A stretch of 64,000 bases of DNA from Loripinus fragilis. Taxonomy: Eukaryota; Mollusca; Bivalvia; Lucinida; Lucinidae. Below the pieces are notes generated by a model that was not told where the DNA came from, ran no database searches, and saw nothing but the letters and a program-made list of their open reading frames with translations. Below, in pieces: positions 24,431 to 36,121 of this stretch. The number at the start of each line of letters is the position of its first letter. Position 1 is the stretch's first letter. Position numbers and translations under genes: made by a program. Where the stretch lies: positions 39,740,944 through 39,804,943 of the forward strand of contig OZ026530.1 in the NCBI GenBank assembly GCA_964019695.1. The letters run 5' to 3'.

Positions 24431-27400
24431 GAGTATATCATCTCCTGATGTCATACTTTCTCTTGCTGCCGTGCGTTGATCTGTGAGTATATCATCTCCT
24501 GATGTCTTACTTACTCATGCTGCTGTGGGTTGGTGTGTGAGTATAGCAACTCCTGGTGTCATACTTATTTGTGCTGCCGTGCGTTGGTCTGTGAGTATAT
24601 CATCTCCTGATGTCATACTTACTCGTGCTGCCGTGCGTTGGTCCGTGAGCATATCATATCCTGGTGTCATAGTTATTCGTGTTGCCTGGGTTGGTCTGTG
24701 ATTAAAGCATATCCTGATGTCATACTTACTTGTGCTGCCGTGCGTTGGTCTGTGAGTATATCATCTACTGATGTCATAATTACTCGTGCTGTAGTGCGTT
24801 GGTCTGTGAGTATAGCATCTCCTGATATCATACGTACTCATGCTGCGGTGGGTTGGTCTGTGATTATATTATCTCCTGATGTCATACTTACTCATGCTGC
24901 CGTGCGTTGATCTGTGAGCATATTATCTCCTGATGTCATACTTACTCGTGTTGCCGTGCGTTGGTCTGTGAATATATCATCTACTGCTGTCATACTTACT
25001 CGTGCTGCCGTGCGTTGGTCTGTGATTATAGCATCTCTGATGTCATACTTATTCGTGTTGCCGTGCGTTGGTCTGAGAGTATATCATCTCCTGATGTCAT
25101 ACTTACTTGTGCTGCTGTGCGTTGGTCTGTGAGCTTATCATCTCCTGATGTCATACTTACTCGTGCTGCTGTGTGTTGGTCTGTCAGTATAGCATCTCTC
25201 GATGACATACTTACTCGTGCTGCCGTGGGTTGGTCTGTGAGTATAGCATCTCCTGATGTCATACTTACTCGTGCTGCCATGCATTGGTCTGTGAGTATAG
25301 CATCTCCTGGTGTCATAATTACTCGTGCTGCCGTGGGCTGGTCTTTGATTATATTATCTCCTGATGTCATACTTACTCGTGCTGCCGTGCGTTGGTCTGT
25401 GAGTATAACATCTCCTGATGTCATACTTACTGGTGCTGCTGTGGGTTGGTCTGTGAGTATAGCAAATCCTGATGTTATACTTACTCGTGCTGCCGTGCGT
25501 TTAGTCTGTGATTATATCATCTCCTGATGTCATACTTAATTGTGTTGCCGTGGGTTGGTCTGTGAGTATAGCAACTCCTGGTGTCATACTTAATCATGCT
25601 GCTCTGGGTTGGTCAGAGAGTAAATCATCTCCTGATGTCATACTTACTCGTGCTGCTGTTCGTTGGTCTGCGAGTATAGCATCTCCTAGTGTCATACTTA
25701 CTCGTGCTGCTGTGCGTTGGTCTGTGAGTATAACATCTCCTGGGGTCATATTTACTCGTGCTGCCGTGCGTTGGTCTGTGAGTATAACATCTCCTGGTGT
25801 CATACGTACTCGTGCTGCCATGGGTTGGTCTGTGAGTATATCAACTCCTGATGTCATACTTACTCGTGCTGCCGTGCGTTGGTCTGTGAGTATAGCAACT
25901 CCTGGTGTCATACTTACTCTTGCTGCCCTGCGTTGATCTCTGAGTATATCATCTGCTGTCATACTTACTCGTGCTGCCGTGCGTTGGTCTGTGAGAATAT
26001 CATCATCTGATGTCATACTTACTCGTGCTGCCATGCGTTGGTCTGTGATTAAAGCATATCCTGATGTCATACATACTTGTGCTGCTGTGGGTTGGTCTGT
26101 GAGCATATCATCTCCTGATATCATACTTACTTGTGCTGCCGTGCTTTGGTCTGTGAGTATAGCAACTCCTGGTGTCATACTTACTCGTGCTGCTGTGCGT
26201 TGGTCTGTGAGCATAGCATCTCCTGATGTCATACTTACTCGTGCTGCTGTGGGTTGTTCTGTGAGTATAGCATCTTCTGATGTCATGCTTACTCGCGTTG
26301 CTGTGCGTTGGTCTGTGAGTATAACATCTTCTGATGTTATACTTACTCGTGCAGCCATGCCTTGGTCTGTGAGTATAGCATCTCCTGGTGTCATACTTAC
26401 TCGTGTTGCTGTGGGTTGGTCTGTGAGTATAGCATCTCCTGATGTAATACTTACTCGTGCTGCCATGCGTTGGTCTGTGATTATTTCATCTCCTGATGTC
26501 ATACTTACTCGTGCTGCCGTGGGTTGGTCTGTGAGTATAGCAACTCCTGGTGTCACACTTACTCGTGTTGCTGTGCGTTGGTCTGTGAGTATATCATCTC
26601 CTGATGTCATACTTATTCGTGCAGCCGTGCGATGGTCTGTGAGTATAGCAACTCCTGGTGTCATACTTTCTCTTGCTGCCATGGGTTGGTCTGTGAATAT
26701 ATCATCTCCTGATGTCATACTTACTCGTGTTGCCGTGGGTTGATCTGTGAGAATATCATCTCCTGATGTCATACTTACTCGTGCTGCTGTGGGTTGGTTT
26801 GTGAGTATAGCAACTACTGGTGTCATACTTACTCGTGCAGCCGTGCGTTGGTCTGTGAGTATAGCATCTTCTGATGTCATACTTAATCGTGCCGCCGTGG
26901 ATTGGTCTGTGAGTATAGCATTTCCTGGTGTCATACGTACTCGTGTTGCTGTGCGTTGGTCTGTGAGTATAGCAACTCCTGGTGTCATACTTACTCGTGC
27001 TGCTGTGGGTTGATCTGTGAGTATATCAGCTGCTGGTGTCATACTTACTCGTGCTGCCGTGCATTGGTCTGTGAGTATAGCATCTCCTGATGTCAAACTT
27101 ACTCGTGCTGCCGTGCGTTGTTCTGTGAGTATAGCATCTCCTGATGTCATACTTGCTCGTGATGCCGTGGGTTGATCTGTGAGTTTATCATCTCCTGATG
27201 TCATCCTTACTCGTGCTGCTGTGGGTTGGTCTGTGAGTATAGCAACTCCTGGTGTCATACTTACTCGTGCAGCCGTGCGTTGGTCTGTGAGTATAGCATC
27301 TCCTGATGTCATACTTTATCGTGCTGCCGTGGGTTAGTCTGTGAGTATAGCATCTCCTGGTGTCATACTTACTCGTGTTGCTGTGGGTTGATCTGTGAAT

Positions 27401-28320
27401 ATATCATCTCCTGGTGTCATACTTAGTTGTGCTGCTGTGGGTTGATCAGTGAGTATATCAGCTGCTGGTGTCATACTTACTCGTGCTGCCGTACAATGGT
27501 CTGTGAGTATAGCATCTCCTGATGTCATACTTACTCGTGCTGCCGTGCATTGTTCTGTGGGAATAGCATCTACTGATGTCATACTTACTCGTGCTGCTGT
27601 GGGTTGGTCTGTGAGTTTAGCATTTCCTGGTGTCATACTTTCTCGTGCTGCCGTGGGTTGGTCTGTGAGTATAGCATCTCCTGGTGTCATACTTACTCGT
27701 GCTGCCGTACAATGGTCTGTGAGTATAGCATCTCCTGATGTCATACTTACTCGTGCTGCCGTGCATTGTTCTGTGGGAATAGCATCTACTGATGTCATAC
27801 TTACTCGTGCTGCTGTGGGTTGGTCTGTGAGTTTAGCATTTCCTGGTGTCATACTTTCTCGTGCTGCCGTGGGTTGGTCTGTGAGTATAGCATCTCCTGA
27901 TGTCATACCTACTCGTGCTGCCGTGCGTTGGTCTGTGAGTATAGCATCTCCTGATGTCATATTTACTCGTGTTGCTGTCGGTTGATCTGTTAGTATATCA
28001 TCTCCTGGTGTCATACTTACTCGTGATGCCGTGGGCTGGTCTGTGAGTATAGCATCTCCTGCTGTCATTCTTACTCGTGCGGCCATGGGTTGGTCTGTGA
28101 GTATATCATCTCCTGATGTCATACTTACTCGTGCTGCCGTGGGTTGGTCTGAGAGTATAGCATCTCCTGGTGTCATACTTACTCGTGCTGCCGTGGGTTG
28201 GTCTGAGAGTATAGCATCTCCTGATGTCATACATACTCGTGCTGCCATGGGTTGGTCTGAGAGTATATTATCTCCTGATGTCATACTTTCTCTTGCTGCC
28301 GTGGGTTGGTCTGAGAGTAT
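24430..28320. repeat. Higher-order repeat block B inside the 54-bp array
   Basis: Near-copy of block A. It contains the longest uninterrupted minus-strand frame (572 codons), because the 4-base change that breaks block A near 23.08 kb is absent here. It also holds the internal four-unit (216-bp) duplication marked by GCCGTACAATGGTCTGTGAG at 27488 and 27704, also present in block A at 23767 and 23983. Confidence 0.9.
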
Positions 28321-30400
28321 ATCATCTCCTGATGTCATACTTTCTCTTGCTGCCGTGCGTTGATCTGTGAGTATATCATCTCCTGATGTCTTACTTACTC
28401 ATGCTGCTGTGGGTTGGTGTGTGAGTAAAGCAACTCCTGGTGTCATACTTATTTGTGCTGCCGTGCGTTGGTCTGTGAGTATATCATCTTCTGATGTCAT
28501 ACTTACTCGTGCTGCCGTGCGTTGGTCCGTGAGCATATCATCTCCTGGTGTCATACTTATTCGTGTTGCCTGGGTTGGTCTGTGATTAAAGCATATCCTG
28601 ATGTCATACTTACTCGTGCTGCCGTGCGTTGGTCTGTGAGTATATCATCTACTGATGTCATAATTACTCGTGCTGTAGTGCGTTGGTCTGTGAGTATAGC
28701 ATCTCCTGATTTCATACGTACTCGTGCTGCGGTGGGTTGGTCTGTGATTATATCATCTCCTGATGTAATACTTACTCATGTGCCTAGCGTTGGTCTGTGA
28801 GTATAGCATCTCCTGATGTCATACTTACTCATGCTGCCTTGCGTTGATGTGTGAGCATATAATCTCCTGATGTCATACTTACTCATGTTGCTGTGCGTTA
28901 GTCTGTGAATATATCATCTACTGCTGTCATACTTATTCGTGCTGCCGTGCGTTGGTCTGTGATTATAGCATCTTCTTATGTCATACGTATTCGTGTTGCC
29001 GTGCGTTGGTCTGAGAGTATATCATATCCTGATGTCATACTTACTTGTGTTGCTGTGCGTTGGTCTGTGAGCTTATCATCTCCTGATGTCATACTTACTC
29101 GTGCTGCTGTGTGTTGGTCTGTGAGTATAGCATCTCTCGATGTCATACTTACTCGTGCTGCCGTGGGTTGGTCTGTGAGTATAGCATCTCCTGATGTCAT
29201 ACTTACTCGTGCTGCCATGCATTGGTCTGTGAGTATAGCATCTCCTGGTGTCATAATTACTCGTGCTGCCGTGGGCTGGTCTTTGATTATATCATCTTCT
29301 GATGTCATACTTACTCGTGCTGCCGTGCGTTGGTCTGTGAGTATAACATCTCCTGATGTCATACTTACTGGTGCTGCTGTGGGTTGGTCTGTGAGTATAG
29401 CAAATCCTGATGTTATACTAACTCGTGCTGCCGTGCGTTTAGTCTGTGATTATATCATCTCCTGATGTCATACTTAATTGTGTTGCCGTGGGTTGGTCTG
29501 TGAGTATAGCAACTCCTGGTGTCATACTTACTCGTGCTGCTCTGGGTTGGTCAGTGAGTATATCATCTCCTGATGTCATACTTACTCGTGCTGCTGTTCG
29601 TTGGTCTGCGAGTATAGCATCTCCTTGTGTCATACTTACTCGTGCTGCTGTGCGTTGGTCTGTGAGTATAACATCTCATGATGTCCTATTTACTCGTGCT
29701 GCCGTGCGTTGGTCTGTGAGTATAACATCTCCTGGTGTCATACGTACTCGTGCTGCCATGGGTTGGTCTGTGAGTATATCAACTCCTGATGTCATACTTA
29801 CTCGTGCTGCCGTGCGTTGGTCTGTGAGTATAGCAACTTCTTGCTGCCCTGCGTTGATCTGTGAGTATATCATCTCCTGATGTCATACTTACTCTTGCTG
29901 CTGTGCATTGGTCTGTGAGTATATCATCATCTGATGTCATACTTACTCGTGCTGCCTTGCGTTGGTCTGTGATTAAAGCATATCCTGATGTCATACATAC
30001 TTGTGCTGCTGTGGGTTGGTCTGTGACCATATCATCTCCTGATATCATACTTACTTGTGCTGCCGTGCGTTGGTCTGTGAGTTTAGCAATTCCTGGTGTC
30101 ATACTTACTCGTGCTGCTGGGGGTTGGTCTGTGAGTATAGCATCTTCTGATGTCATACTTACTCGCGTTGCTGTGCGTTGGTCTGTGAGTATAACATCTC
30201 CTGATGCCATATTTACTCGTGCAGCCATGCCTTGGTCTGTGAGTATAGCATCTCCTGGTGTCATACTTACTCGTGTTGCTGTGGGTTGGTCTGTGAGTAT
30301 AGCATCTCCTGATGTCATAGTTACTCGTGCTGCCATGTGTTGGTCTGTGATTATTTCATCTCCTGATGTCATACTTACTCGTGCTGCCGTGGGTTGGTCT
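28320..30400. repeat. Higher-order repeat block C, partial and more diverged
   Basis: Starts with the same marker units as blocks A and B: TGATGTCTTACTTACTCATG, then TGGTGTGTGAGTAAAGCAAC, then the CCTGGGTTGGTCTGTGATTA short unit. It follows their order to beyond 30.3 kb, with more substitutions and several lost units. It is therefore an older or less homogenised copy of the same ~3.7-kb block. Confidence 0.75.
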
Positions 30401-30756
30401 GTGAGTATAGCAACTCCTGGTGTCATACTTACTCGTGTTGCCATGGGTTGGTCTGTGAATATATCATCTCCATATGTCATACTTACTCGGTCAGCCATGC
30501 CTTGGTCTGTGAGTATAGCATCTCCTGATGCCATACTTACTCGTGAAGCCATGCCTTGGTCTGTGAGTATAGCATCTCCTGGTGTCATACTTACTCGTGT
30601 CGCTGTGGGTTGGTCTGTGAGTATAGCATCTCCTGATGTCATACTTACTCGTGTTGCTGTGCGTTGGTCTGTGAGTATAACATCTCCTGATGTCATACTT
30701 ACTTGTGCAGCCATGCGTTGGTCTGTGAGTATAGCAACTCCTGGTGTCATACTTAA

Positions 30757-31173
30757 TCATGCTGCCGTGGGTTGGTCTGTGAGTAAAGCAACTCCTGGTG
30801 TCATACTTAATCGTGCTGCCGTGGGTTGGTCTGTGAGTATAGCATCTCCTGGTGTCATACTTACTCGTGTTGCTGTGCGTTGGTCTGTGAATATATCATC
30901 TCCTGGTGTCATACTTACTCGTGTTGCTGTGCATTGGTCTGTGAGTATAGCATCTCCTGTTGTCATAATTACTCGTGCTGCTGTGCGTTGTTCTGTGAAT
31001 ATATCATATCCTGGTGTCATACTTACTCGTGCAGCCGTGCCTTGGTCTGTGAGTATAGAATCTCCTGGTGTCATATTTACTCGTGTTTGTGATACATGAC
31101 CTAGGATTATAAGTTCAGCATCATTTTGTACCAGTGTAAATAATTGGTGAGGCACATGTTGCACATGCTGCAT
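30757..31173 (-). CDS. Open frame entering the 54-bp array from unique sequence (hypothetical)
   Basis: On the minus strand an ATG at 31173 opens about 28 unique codons (MQHVQHVPHQLFTLVQND then AELIILGHVS) that run in frame into the 18-residue repeats (MTPGDSILTDQGTAARVS). The frame stops at 30757 by a CGA-to-TGA-type change and reopens in the same frame two codons later (29779-30750). The leader has no clear signal peptide. If the array is transcribed from this side, this would be its natural start. There is no other support: no promoter element, homologue or splice evidence. Most likely it is a chance frame. Confidence 0.15.
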   Translation of the reverse strand: MQHVQHVPHQLFTLVQNDAELIILGHVSQTRVNMTPGDSILTDQGTAARVSMTPGYDIFTEQRTAARVIMTTGDAILTDQCTATRVSMTPGDDIFTDQRTATRVSMTPGDAILTDQPTAARLSMTPGVALLTDQPTAA

Positions 31174-31766
31174 ATACCTCTATTTTTGGAGTGCAATATG
31201 AAGAAGAATTATCATACCAACATATAAAAGTGTATATGTTAATATGGCGAAAGTAAAACTATAGCGATGCCTTAGCTTAAATTGGCACCAAATTCATATT
31301 ATAATTCATATTCACAAGGTTTGCAGCGATATGTTGTATCCCTGTCAATTTTATTTATGCGTATCAAACTAACATAAGATACCGTAAATGGGAAGCTAGA
31401 CATAAACCAATATTCAAATTTAGCTAATGTTGTTCCATGCCTTACTCAATAGATATCATTGGCGCATTGCTTGCAATTGATGTAATGTAACTGATGCTGC
31501 TGTTTGTATGTTTGAATGTTCTTTACATTTCAGAAGGAACCATTGTCTACAGATTATGTATTACTACAGAACAGCATAGTGTTATGTCTTACAGAATAGC
31601 AAAGTAAATGGGCCATGTTTTTCGTGATGTCACAATCAAAGACGACTATATGACTATGACGAATTAACATACTGTAATTGGAATGGTTGTTAAACCATTA
31701 GACATTACTAAATACATTTTTGGTATGTCATGTGATGTATTGTCAATGATGTCAATATTGCTTAGA

Positions 31767-31767
<1 letters not shown>
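31096..31767. other. Unique AT-rich flank of the 54-bp array
   Basis: The array ends within a TACTCGTGTTTGTGATACAT junction, after which no repeat copy can be read. I see no recognisable gene here. Confidence 0.5.

Positions 31768-31852
<85 letters not shown>
31768..31852. repeat. (AT)n microsatellite, about 42 units
   Basis: Uninterrupted AT dinucleotides. The flanks on both sides share related text (ATGTCA-GAT-TCAAT, then a TAGAT phrase: 31735-31767 and about 31915-31955), as if a short duplication preceded the expansion. The minus-strand frame of about 78 codons over this tract is simply ATA/TAT reading. Confidence 0.95.
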
Positions 31853-31854
<2 letters not shown>

Positions 31855-32459
31855 CCACACTGCAACTTAAATGGTTGCTAAAGCTATAGCCACATCCCAT
31901 ATACTCTAGGTTATATCATGATATGTCATAATCAATGATATCAATGTGGCATAGATATTTTACCAAACTGCAAATAGAATATAAGGACCTTAACAATATG
32001 AGACAGGAAATCCCAGTTTTTGGGACAAGATAAAACTCAAATCAGTTTGCTCAGCTAAAGGGAGAATCTAGAATATGAAACATTTGCATGTAAGAGATGT
32101 CATCCTTTTCAGAGAATGAATAACAAAGGCGCTTCTTTTTGTTGTTTGAATGAACCAAGTTTAGTTTTCTAACTTCCGTGTCCAATTACGATAGATGTTG
32201 CCATGGTATTTTATGCCTATATGCAATTTTTTAACTCGACACACACCATTTTCTCATTGTGCATACACCATTCAAAAAGTATAATTTACTGAAAGCTATA
32301 TTTTTCTATCTATATTTATCAGACCCAGCAATTACATTATATACACCTGTCTCATTAGTTTGAAGCTAAACAAAATAGGAGATAGTGCGAATAACTACTT
32401 ACTTTAAATCGTTGGACATTCACAAACATATTCAAATGCACCAGAACAGCTGTGCAGTT
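31853..32459. other. AT-rich interval, nothing recognised
   Basis: After the duplicated flank of the AT tract I find no gene or clear repeat in this interval. Confidence 0.5.
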
Positions 32460-32745
32460 AATATCATACCTCGAAATATGCAAACAGTTGGTGCCTGGAC
32501 TAGGCTCACCTGGTAAAATAAAACGTCAGCTTATCAAATTAACAGGCCTACAGATATGGGATTGATAGTACTACTCGTACATGCCAAATCAAACCCATCA
32601 ACGTTCATACAGCCTGCGCTAAGACTATGCTTACCTGTTGATATAAAACGCTGGACCATTATTTTTACAGGACTGCATATATCAGCGGGTGATAGTAATA
32701 CATACACAATTCATCCCATCACCTTACATACAGTTGCTTTCCAAA
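32460..32745. repeat. About 125-bp repeat, two diverged copies
   Basis: CACCTGGTAAAATAAAACG (32507) and TACCTGTTGATATAAAACG (32632) head two related stretches that continue TCAAATTAACAGGCCTACAGA versus a similar ACAGGACTGCATA phrase, then a GATAGTA-TAC phrase and a CATCA-C-TTCATACAG end. The same family recurs at 34070-34480. Confidence 0.55.
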
Positions 32746-32929
32746 TTTTCTCTAGATAGCGATTTTTGTCATAATTATTTACATCTTCTGTGTACTTAAG
32801 ATTTGAATTTGCAATGCAATAAAAGGTGCAAATCATTATTAGTTCTATGTTTTATTGAAGTACATGTATAGCACTGTAACAACAAAGCATTTTATCTTAA
32901 AACTGATTTCATTTCCAGATAAAATCTTG

Positions 32930-33570
32930 CATGTCATCTTACACTTAGTAACACAACCATTAGTTGTAATAAAAACTTGGATTCTTTTTGGCATAGCTGA
33001 ATTCATGACTTCTAGGTCATCTGAATACAAAGTGCACCAACTTTGATAGTAATTTCTAAAAATGTCTGTCTTTTATATTTGTCATCCGACTCACGTGACA
33101 CTTAACAATGCTACAGTCAGCATCTATGGGGTCAGATCTACACTGAAAGAGTGCAACTAAACAGATCACCACCATGGACCCTGATGAATGCGTGAATATT
33201 TTTAGAGTTATTGCAAGGTGCGTTATCTTGTTGAATGCTTGAGTCATAGTGCATCCATATTGGAGCTTTATATTGCTTTTGATATTACCCCATTAACCTG
33301 ATACGTCTTACTGGTGATTGTTTCATCAACATTTGCTTAAGTTAAGAGATCCCTTTAAAAGATACGAGCTAGTTCCCTCAACACGACTCCATTGGATTTT
33401 TACTCATCCATCAATATAATGTGGATAAATTTGTTCGTGTTTCAGACGTCAAATGGGAATAGGTCTGCAAAAGAAATAGGCTTAGAGTGTGGATTCATCT
33501 GAAAAGATGACATTTTCTCAATTTAATATAATGTCAAGCCCTCTTGGCCTATTTATCTGTTAAGCAGTAC
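32930..33570 (-). pseudogene. Tc1-like DDE transposase relic
   Basis: Minus-strand fragments in the correct order spell the Tc1 catalytic core. VIFSDEST (near 33500) carries the first Asp. IQQDNAPCNNSKNIHAFIR (near 33200) has the QDNAPCH-type second Asp motif with His lost. RSDPIDADCSIVK (near 33110) corresponds to the SPDLNPIE..W motif, with its Glu replaced. MNSAMPKRIQVFITTNGC (near 32960) is the usual C-terminus (SMPRRLQAVI..KGG). At least three frame changes and stops intervene. I could not identify the terminal inverted repeats. Inactive. Confidence 0.75.
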
Positions 33571-33639
33571 TGACTTTCCTTTTGTTCTTTCTCCTAATAA
33601 TTGGGCTCTTAATATGTAGCATCAAATTTGAACACCCAA

Positions 33640-34069
33640 AAATGCACTTAAAATATATTTTTAAAGTAATTATATAAAATTATAAAATTTGCGCAACCTG
33701 CTAGTGCACATACACCAAAGTCAATCAAGTGATTTATTGTTGACACACTCGATAGCTTCAATTCTTAAAGTATTTTCACAATGCTCAGTAAACTTGACTT
33801 TTGTAGATTGCCATCACCGTTTTCTTTGCTGCCCTCTGTATTATCCCATAATTCTAAATAGAGTTTTGATAAGCAACTTTGATTTGCTAAAAATATAATC
33901 AACTTTTTTAGAAGTTAAAACTTGATACAAAACATCTGCAAAAATTTCGTGTATACAGGAGCAGAAATAAATCATATATCCAACAAAGCACAAATTTATT
34001 ACAAACACTCAAACAAGAGTAGGGTATGAAAATAATTATTACAAAAATCGCTATCTATAAAAAAAGGAA
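33640..34069. other. AT-rich interval, nothing recognised
   Basis: The open frame at 33689-33898 has no recognisable domain. No repeat or RNA signal was identified. Confidence 0.5.
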
Positions 34070-34480
34070 AGCAGCTGTACAGCTGGCACTAAGACAAAGC
34101 TGACCTGGTGATATAAAATGCTGAAGCATTATTTTCGCAGGCCTCCAGAAGTAGAACATGCCAAAACAAACCCATCAATATTTAAACATTTCATTGGTTT
34201 AAACAATATTTTATTCAGATAATTTGCATGTAGACAAATATATACAATGTTAATATTTTCAGGATCTGACAGTAAGCTTTAAGCTTGTATGTAAGCCATT
34301 TCATTGACAAGGGGCATCTGGTGATATGAAAAAGGAACATTTCCAGATATGACTGACAGTGATAGTAGTACATAACCAATGAAACACATCAATGTACATA
34401 CAGGATACAGCCCAAGCTTTGAATAGGCACACCAAGTTACACAAGTGAGGAGATCTTTTGACAGGCATCCAGATATGACA
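34070..34480. repeat. Further diverged copies of the 32.5-kb repeat
   Basis: GCTGACCTGGTGATATAAAA (34099) and ATCTGGTGATATGAAAAAGG (34316), with GATAGTAGTACATAACCAAT and CATCAATGTACATACAGG, repeat the phrases of 32460-32745. About three decayed units. Confidence 0.5.
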
Positions 34481-34905
34481 GCTACTTCATTAAAATGTTA
34501 TCAATCCCTCAAGCAAAACATACGTCGTGAGTCTTCAAAATATCTGATTCTGTTAGATGATTATTTTGAGCACCAGAATTATTGTTTTAACTGATAAACG
34601 AGAAAGTAATCACAATTTTTTCAATCAACACTTAGTCATCTGGACCCACGAAGCTATATACAAGACTCACATGAGGACACAAAAGCATGGGCTCATTATT
34701 TTGCAGACATTTAGATAAGATCGCCTACTAAAAATGATTTCATGAACCAAAGGATATGTTGTGGGTACTCAAATGTTTATTGACCACCCAAAACAAATGT
34801 TTTAACCAATTAGTACATAATGAGAGGTACAAATCGACGAACGGATCAGATGTGTTGGCCCCTAGACACGCCTTAGAAGCAATGTAATATTGTATGATGC
34901 AACTG

Positions 34906-35060
34906 TACGAGGGTTGTTCAAAAAGGTCTGATACTGGCGTAATATCTCTGTAACCTGCAACGTCATTTGCCTGAAAACTGTGCCAAATAAATTGATATTT
35001 ATTTGTTAATACGCGCCTTAAAAAGTTTTATATTATACTTAAAGGAGCTACTGGTAATCA
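34906..35060. mobile_element. mariner-type terminal inverted repeat, isolated end
   Basis: TA is followed by CGAGGGTTGTTCAAAAAGG, a phrase typical of mariner element ends and alignable with CGAGGGATGTTCGAAATGA at 2808. I see no transposase and no matching right end within the next kilobase, so this is a solo or deleted remnant. Confidence 0.5.
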
Positions 35061-35620
35061 ATCTCAAAACAGACATACCCACAAGGCACTGACTTAACAA
35101 GCAGATCATACACATTAGAGATCCCACAAATCAGACAAGAGCAGTCTCAGCCATTTGTGTTCATGGCTGCTCAAAATTCATGTACCAGAAATAGTTTAAT
35201 ATGCCTGTAAATATGGCGAAATTTCAATAATCTCAGGGTTGTCTAGGTCCTTAAAAGATTTTCTATGCAACTGTCAGCTATCTGCAATTTTCGTTTAAAG
35301 TCTGCGACTTTAATTTATCATTGGCCATATTGTCGTATCAACGGCTGTATCAATTATTATAGTAAAAAAATGAGGCAAATACTAGATGAGCTAATCTGAC
35401 TTGTCTGATTAAATTATGATCAATCTGTATAATTTAAGACTGGTAGTCACACTCATTAGAAAATTATAAAGAATCCACAAAGTAGGTCAGTATTTGGAGG
35501 TACGCCAAGTTTGCATGTGTATATACTAAATAAAATAAATGAGTACTGTATCATAAATCGTGGATAATATAAGATTCAACTGAGCACAAAATAGCCGTTT
35601 TAAATCAATAACAATTTTGA

Positions 35621-36121
35621 AATATGTTCTTAAAAGGGTATCCTTTGGAAGCAAAGACTGCACCAAAGAACTGAAACTAGAGTGTGCATATTTCCTGGGC
35701 CAGACTAGCTAGTTTCTGCCATTAAGGCTACATCAGTGACCCTCTAATAGTTGCAAAGTTCCACAATGAAACCCATGATCCCAAAGGACAAGAAAATAAA
35801 ATCTACACTATAGTGAAGGGCAGGGAGACGTTTTACCGCCGCCACACAGTCCCAGTCACCAGCTGAAGTGAAGTCAAATATGTTCTTAGAAGGGTATCCT
35901 TTGGAAGCAAAAATGCACCAAAGAACTGAAACTAGAGTATGCATATTTCCTGGGCCAGACTAGCTAGTTTCTGCCATTTGGACTTCATCAGTGACCCTCT
36001 AATAGTTGCAAAGTTTCACAATGAAACCCATGATTCATAAGGACAAGACAATAAAATCTACACTATAGTGAAGGGCAGGGAGGACGTTCTACCGTCGGCA
36101 CACAAACCCAGTCACCGGCTG
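35621..36121. repeat. Tandem duplication, 256-bp unit, two copies
   Basis: AATATGTTCTTAAAAGGGTA begins at 35621 and AATATGTTCTTAGAAGGGTA at 35877. The copies stay aligned to CCCAGTCACC-GCTG (35857 and 36110) with few differences. The frame at 35744-35944 crosses the copy junction and is not supported as a gene. Confidence 0.9.

Larger units (their letters stand above)
14805..31095. repeat. 54-bp minisatellite array, about 300 copies, 16.3 kb
   Basis: A typical plus-strand unit reads CTCGTGCTGCCGTGGGTTGG, TCTGTGAGTATAGCATCTCC, TGATGTCATACTTA: 54 bp, exactly 18 codons. Units differ at a limited set of positions: GGG/GCG after CCGT; AGTATAGC/AATATATC/AGCATATC; CCTGATGT/CCTGGTGT/ACTGATGT; CGTG/CTTG/CATG. 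Most differences are substitutions; a few 1-3 base indels change frame. Because the period is divisible by three, both strands are open for long stretches. Minus-strand repeats read MTSGDAILTDQPTAARVS and plus-strand repeats WSVSIASPDVILTRAAVG. The longest minus-strand frame is 572 codons (25594-27312). Neither reading resembles a domain I know. Frames are broken about every 5-20 units, mostly by CGA to TGA changes or indels. I therefore call it a repeat, with coding capacity open. Confidence 0.97.

Noticed and set aside
14805..31095. CRISPR array
   Set aside because: The 54-bp units are contiguous with no unique spacers, and the sequence is eukaryotic.
14812..31099. Plus-strand protein of WSVSIASPDVILTRAAVG repeats (up to 412 codons)
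   Set aside because: It is the mirror of the minus-strand reading; both are open only because the period is 54. The hydrophobic, Trp-containing pattern has no start context or family match that I know.
31664..31900. 78-codon minus-strand frame rich in Tyr/Ile
   Set aside because: It is translation of the (AT)n tract.
34906..36100. A second full mariner element
   Set aside because: Only one end is recognisable; no transposase motif and no matching inverted end were found within the next kilobase.
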